Source: Sesamum alatum (lineage: Eukaryota > Streptophyta > Magnoliopsida > Lamiales > Pedaliaceae). Taken from it: 64,000 nucleotides of DNA. Below, piece after piece: positions 62,318 through 64,000 of the stretch. The stretch lies in the NCBI GenBank assembly GCA_034509735.1, contig JACGWO010000010.1, forward strand, positions 868,001-932,000. The letters run 5' to 3'. Position numbers and translations under genes: made by a program. The notes under the pieces are model-generated. The model saw nothing but the letters and a program-made list of their open reading frames with translations. It had not been told where the DNA came from and did not search any database. Within the stretch, counting starts at the first letter, position 1; each line of letters opens with the position of its first letter.

Positions 62318-62509
62318 TGTACGAAGTGATAAAAGAAGAGATGAATCTATATTATTGATTAATGATGATTCCACCTCTATTTATAGTGATGGAATTTAAG
62401 GATAACTACACCTATAGAAGAGACCTACTTGAAGTAAAACTACACCTATAGAAGAGACCTACTTGAAGTAAAATAGGAAAAGATAAGAACAAATTTAAAT
62501 ATTCTAACA
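62318..62509 (-). repeat. 5' LTR of the copia element
   Basis: 192 bp, the same as the 3' LTR except one base near its inner end (ACG at 62321-62323 against AGG at 57605-57607). It has the same 34-bp duplication and TATA box (62377-62386, minus strand). Confidence 0.95.
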
Positions 62510-62883
62510 ATATACTGGTACATACAATTATATATTTGGTTAATAATCTCGATAAATTCGAGTAATTCCATTTTAATAATGGCTAAATCTAATAGATTAA
62601 ATAAATTCTAATTTATTGGCTATAATATCACCGGTCCCAATAAATATATACCGAACACTAATTTATATAAATATTCAAATTCAATAAATTTTCCGTTAAA
62701 TAGTAAATCGAATAGTACAAATCATATTTAATAAATGCACTAATTAAATAATATTAATATAATAATTAATTTATAATTTATAATAAAAACACTAACCTCG
62801 TTCCTCCGGCCGAAGTTAACACAATTCAAAATTGTGTAATGTTGGTTTTATTTAAAAGTTCATGTTTTAGTTTCTTAAATGGT

Positions 62884-62919
<36 letters not shown>

Positions 62920-64000
62920 AATACATGAGGATAGAGTGATAGGCAGCCACGTGCTGCGTTAAATTAATTTCTCTCTCTCTCTCTCTTTTTTTTTTTTAAC
63001 TTTATTAAAATTACAATTTGATCCTTAATTTCTATATATTTATGTATTGACCACAAATATTTAATAAAGCTCTAATTTAGTCCCTTCAAGTTTTAATATA
63101 TTTATAATTTCAACCTATGACTTATAATTAAATTAAATTTTCTTAATAATTACTAATTAGCCCCTCGATTATGAATAAAATTCTACGGACATCACATTTA
63201 TAGTGTAAATAGCTAAATTTTTCTTGTATTTTTTCAATGTGGGACAAATGAGAAAGTATTCAATATTGGTCTACAATTTTCTAATGTGGGATAATGAGCA
63301 CACTTATAGTGTAAGTAATTTAAGCTTCCTATATTTTTCCAATATGGGACAAATGAGAAAATTATTCAATCTTGGTTTACACTATTCCAATGTTGTACAA
63401 TGAGCATATTTATAGTGTAAATGGCTTAAGCTTCCTTATGTTTTTCCAATATGGGATAAATAAGAAAGTATTCAATCTTAAGTTATACTTTTCCAATGTG
63501 GAATAATGAGAAAATATTTAAATTACATTTGATTTATATTTTTTAAATATGGGATAACGAACACTTCTAGTAGTCAATAGAGCTTTTATTTATATGAAGG
63601 CAATGATTGTTAAAATATTGTTATAAATTGTATTATTTAATCAATTATATATAATGTATTTGGGAGGTTTTCAATTTTAAATATTTGTTAGTTTGAATTT
63701 TAATTTAATTTGTTTCATCCAATAAGTTTGTTGGTTTTTTAATATTAAATTATTATAGATTGTATTCATTAATAAATTGTATCATTTTATAAAAGTATTG
63801 TTATATATTATATTTGTTTAATCTGTGATATATAATATATTGATATGCTATATATATGTATATAATAAAGTCTGGGTCAACCGGATTTTTTAATCCGATC
63901 CGACCGATCGGACCAATGACCCAATGACCCAGTAACTTGATCGGTTCGATCCCCGGTCCGATTTTAAAAATATTGGTATGATGTGAGTTGACGACCTGAC

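Larger units (their letters stand above)
57602..62509 (-). mobile_element. Ty1/copia LTR retrotransposon, full length, very young
   Basis: 4,908 bp on the minus strand with two 192-bp LTRs (57602-57793 and 62318-62509) that I could tell apart at only one position, and a perfect 5-bp duplication ATATA (57597-57601 and 62510-62514). Next to the 5' LTR is a primer-binding site (62300-62317) like that for initiator tRNA-Met, with one mismatch. Next to the 3' LTR is the polypurine tract TTGAGGGGGAG (57794-57804 on the minus strand). The gag-protease-integrase-RT-RNase H order is that of Ty1/copia. It sits inside the solo LTR and is the youngest layer. Confidence 0.95.
55977..63196 (-). mobile_element. 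Solo LTR, family A, copy 2, interrupted by a copia element
   Basis: The block begins TGTGACACCCCC and ends GGACATCACA, with a perfect 5-bp duplication TTTAT outside (55972-55976 and 63197-63201). It aligns in reverse with the solo LTR at 20472-22520 over most of its length. After removing the copia insertion and one duplicated ATATA it is about 2,307 bp. An internal set of about four short repeats (CACACAGCACACAGCTCGTA, about 56638-56790) makes it longer than copy 1. No internal gag-pol of its own family is present. Confidence 0.78.
55753..63530. repeat. Tandem array of ~105-bp units, split by a solo LTR
   Basis: Units carry ATAGTGTAAATAG, then CTTTATGTTTTTTCAATGTG, GTATTCAATC and a second CAATGTGG word. 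The CAATGTGG words fall at 55799, 55846, 55904 (variant) and 55951, then 63235 and further variants at about 105-bp spacing to roughly 63500. The left part is 55753-55976 and the right part 63197-63530. The array is part of the hAT-like element, and the solo LTR landed inside a unit. Confidence 0.7.
55473..63975. mobile_element. hAT-like TIR element, outermost layer of a transposon nest
   Basis: The left end CAATGTTATTAAACCCGGAC matches the reverse of the right end, CAATATTTTTAAAATCGGAC, and both run into GGACCGG-rich sequence. The flanks GTACGATG (55465-55472) and GTATGATG (63976-63983) agree at 7 of 8 positions, the hAT duplication size. Without the nested solo LTR the element is about 1.28 kb. 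It has no transposase frame. Its middle is a tandem array of about 105-bp units, each with two CAATGTGGGAC-type words. Confidence 0.65.

Noticed and set aside
61937..62374. 145-codon minus-strand frame in the copia leader
   Set aside because: It runs from the LTR through the primer-binding site and leader ahead of the real gag start; composition reflects the GC block only.
1..64000. tRNA, rRNA, CRISPR or organelle insertions
   Set aside because: None seen on reading both strands; the only tRNA-like sequences are SINE heads with decayed structure.

Overview
This is a plant nuclear window: AT-rich, with intron-bearing genes and no operons. Every recognisable protein is a land-plant family, including SUVR5, SAWTOOTH BELL homeodomain, DA1-related, LYK4/5 and TLP18.3. 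Gene content and order suggest a core eudicot; I cannot name the species. I saw no rRNA, tRNA, CRISPR array or organelle insert. Gene models were built by hand: the donor, acceptor and phase of every intron were checked by translating across the junction.

Left third (1-18 kb). The last three exons of a SUVR5-type histone methyltransferase run off the left edge (+). A two-exon BTB/POZ gene follows (+, 4.57-7.00 kb). After a 5.5-kb repeat-bearing spacer comes a four-exon BELL homeodomain gene of the SAWTOOTH group (BLH2/BLH4) on the minus strand (12.57-17.77 kb). Its first intron appears to use a GC donor.

Middle (18-39 kb). About 21 kb has no gene I can support. It holds a solo LTR, tRNA-derived SINEs, CACTA-like MITEs, Mutator-like TIR elements and other small TIR elements, several nested. 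Between them are short GC-richer patches that look unique and may be regulatory.

Right-centre (39-52.5 kb) is gene-dense. DAR1 (+) converges on a single-exon LysM receptor-like pseudokinase (-). TLP18.3, a thylakoid photosystem II repair protein (+), converges on a five-exon GDSL esterase/lipase (-). A second LYK4/LYK5-type LysM receptor-like kinase (-) closes the block.

Right end (52.5-64 kb) is AT-rich repeat sequence ending in a three-level nest. A hAT-like element holds a solo LTR, which holds a 4.9-kb Ty1/copia element. Each layer has its own target-site duplication.

From remembered Arabidopsis locus numbers, SUVR5, BLH4 and LYK4 lie close together on chromosome 2, DAR1 and BLH2 are adjacent on chromosome 4, and TLP18.3 is next to a GDSL lipase on chromosome 1. 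The window seems to keep in one interval what is split in Arabidopsis. I found no wholly new multi-gene system. The most unusual items are the GC-AG intron, the start-overlapping uORF of the BELL gene, the transposon nest, and an inverted-repeat GC island inside a TIR element.
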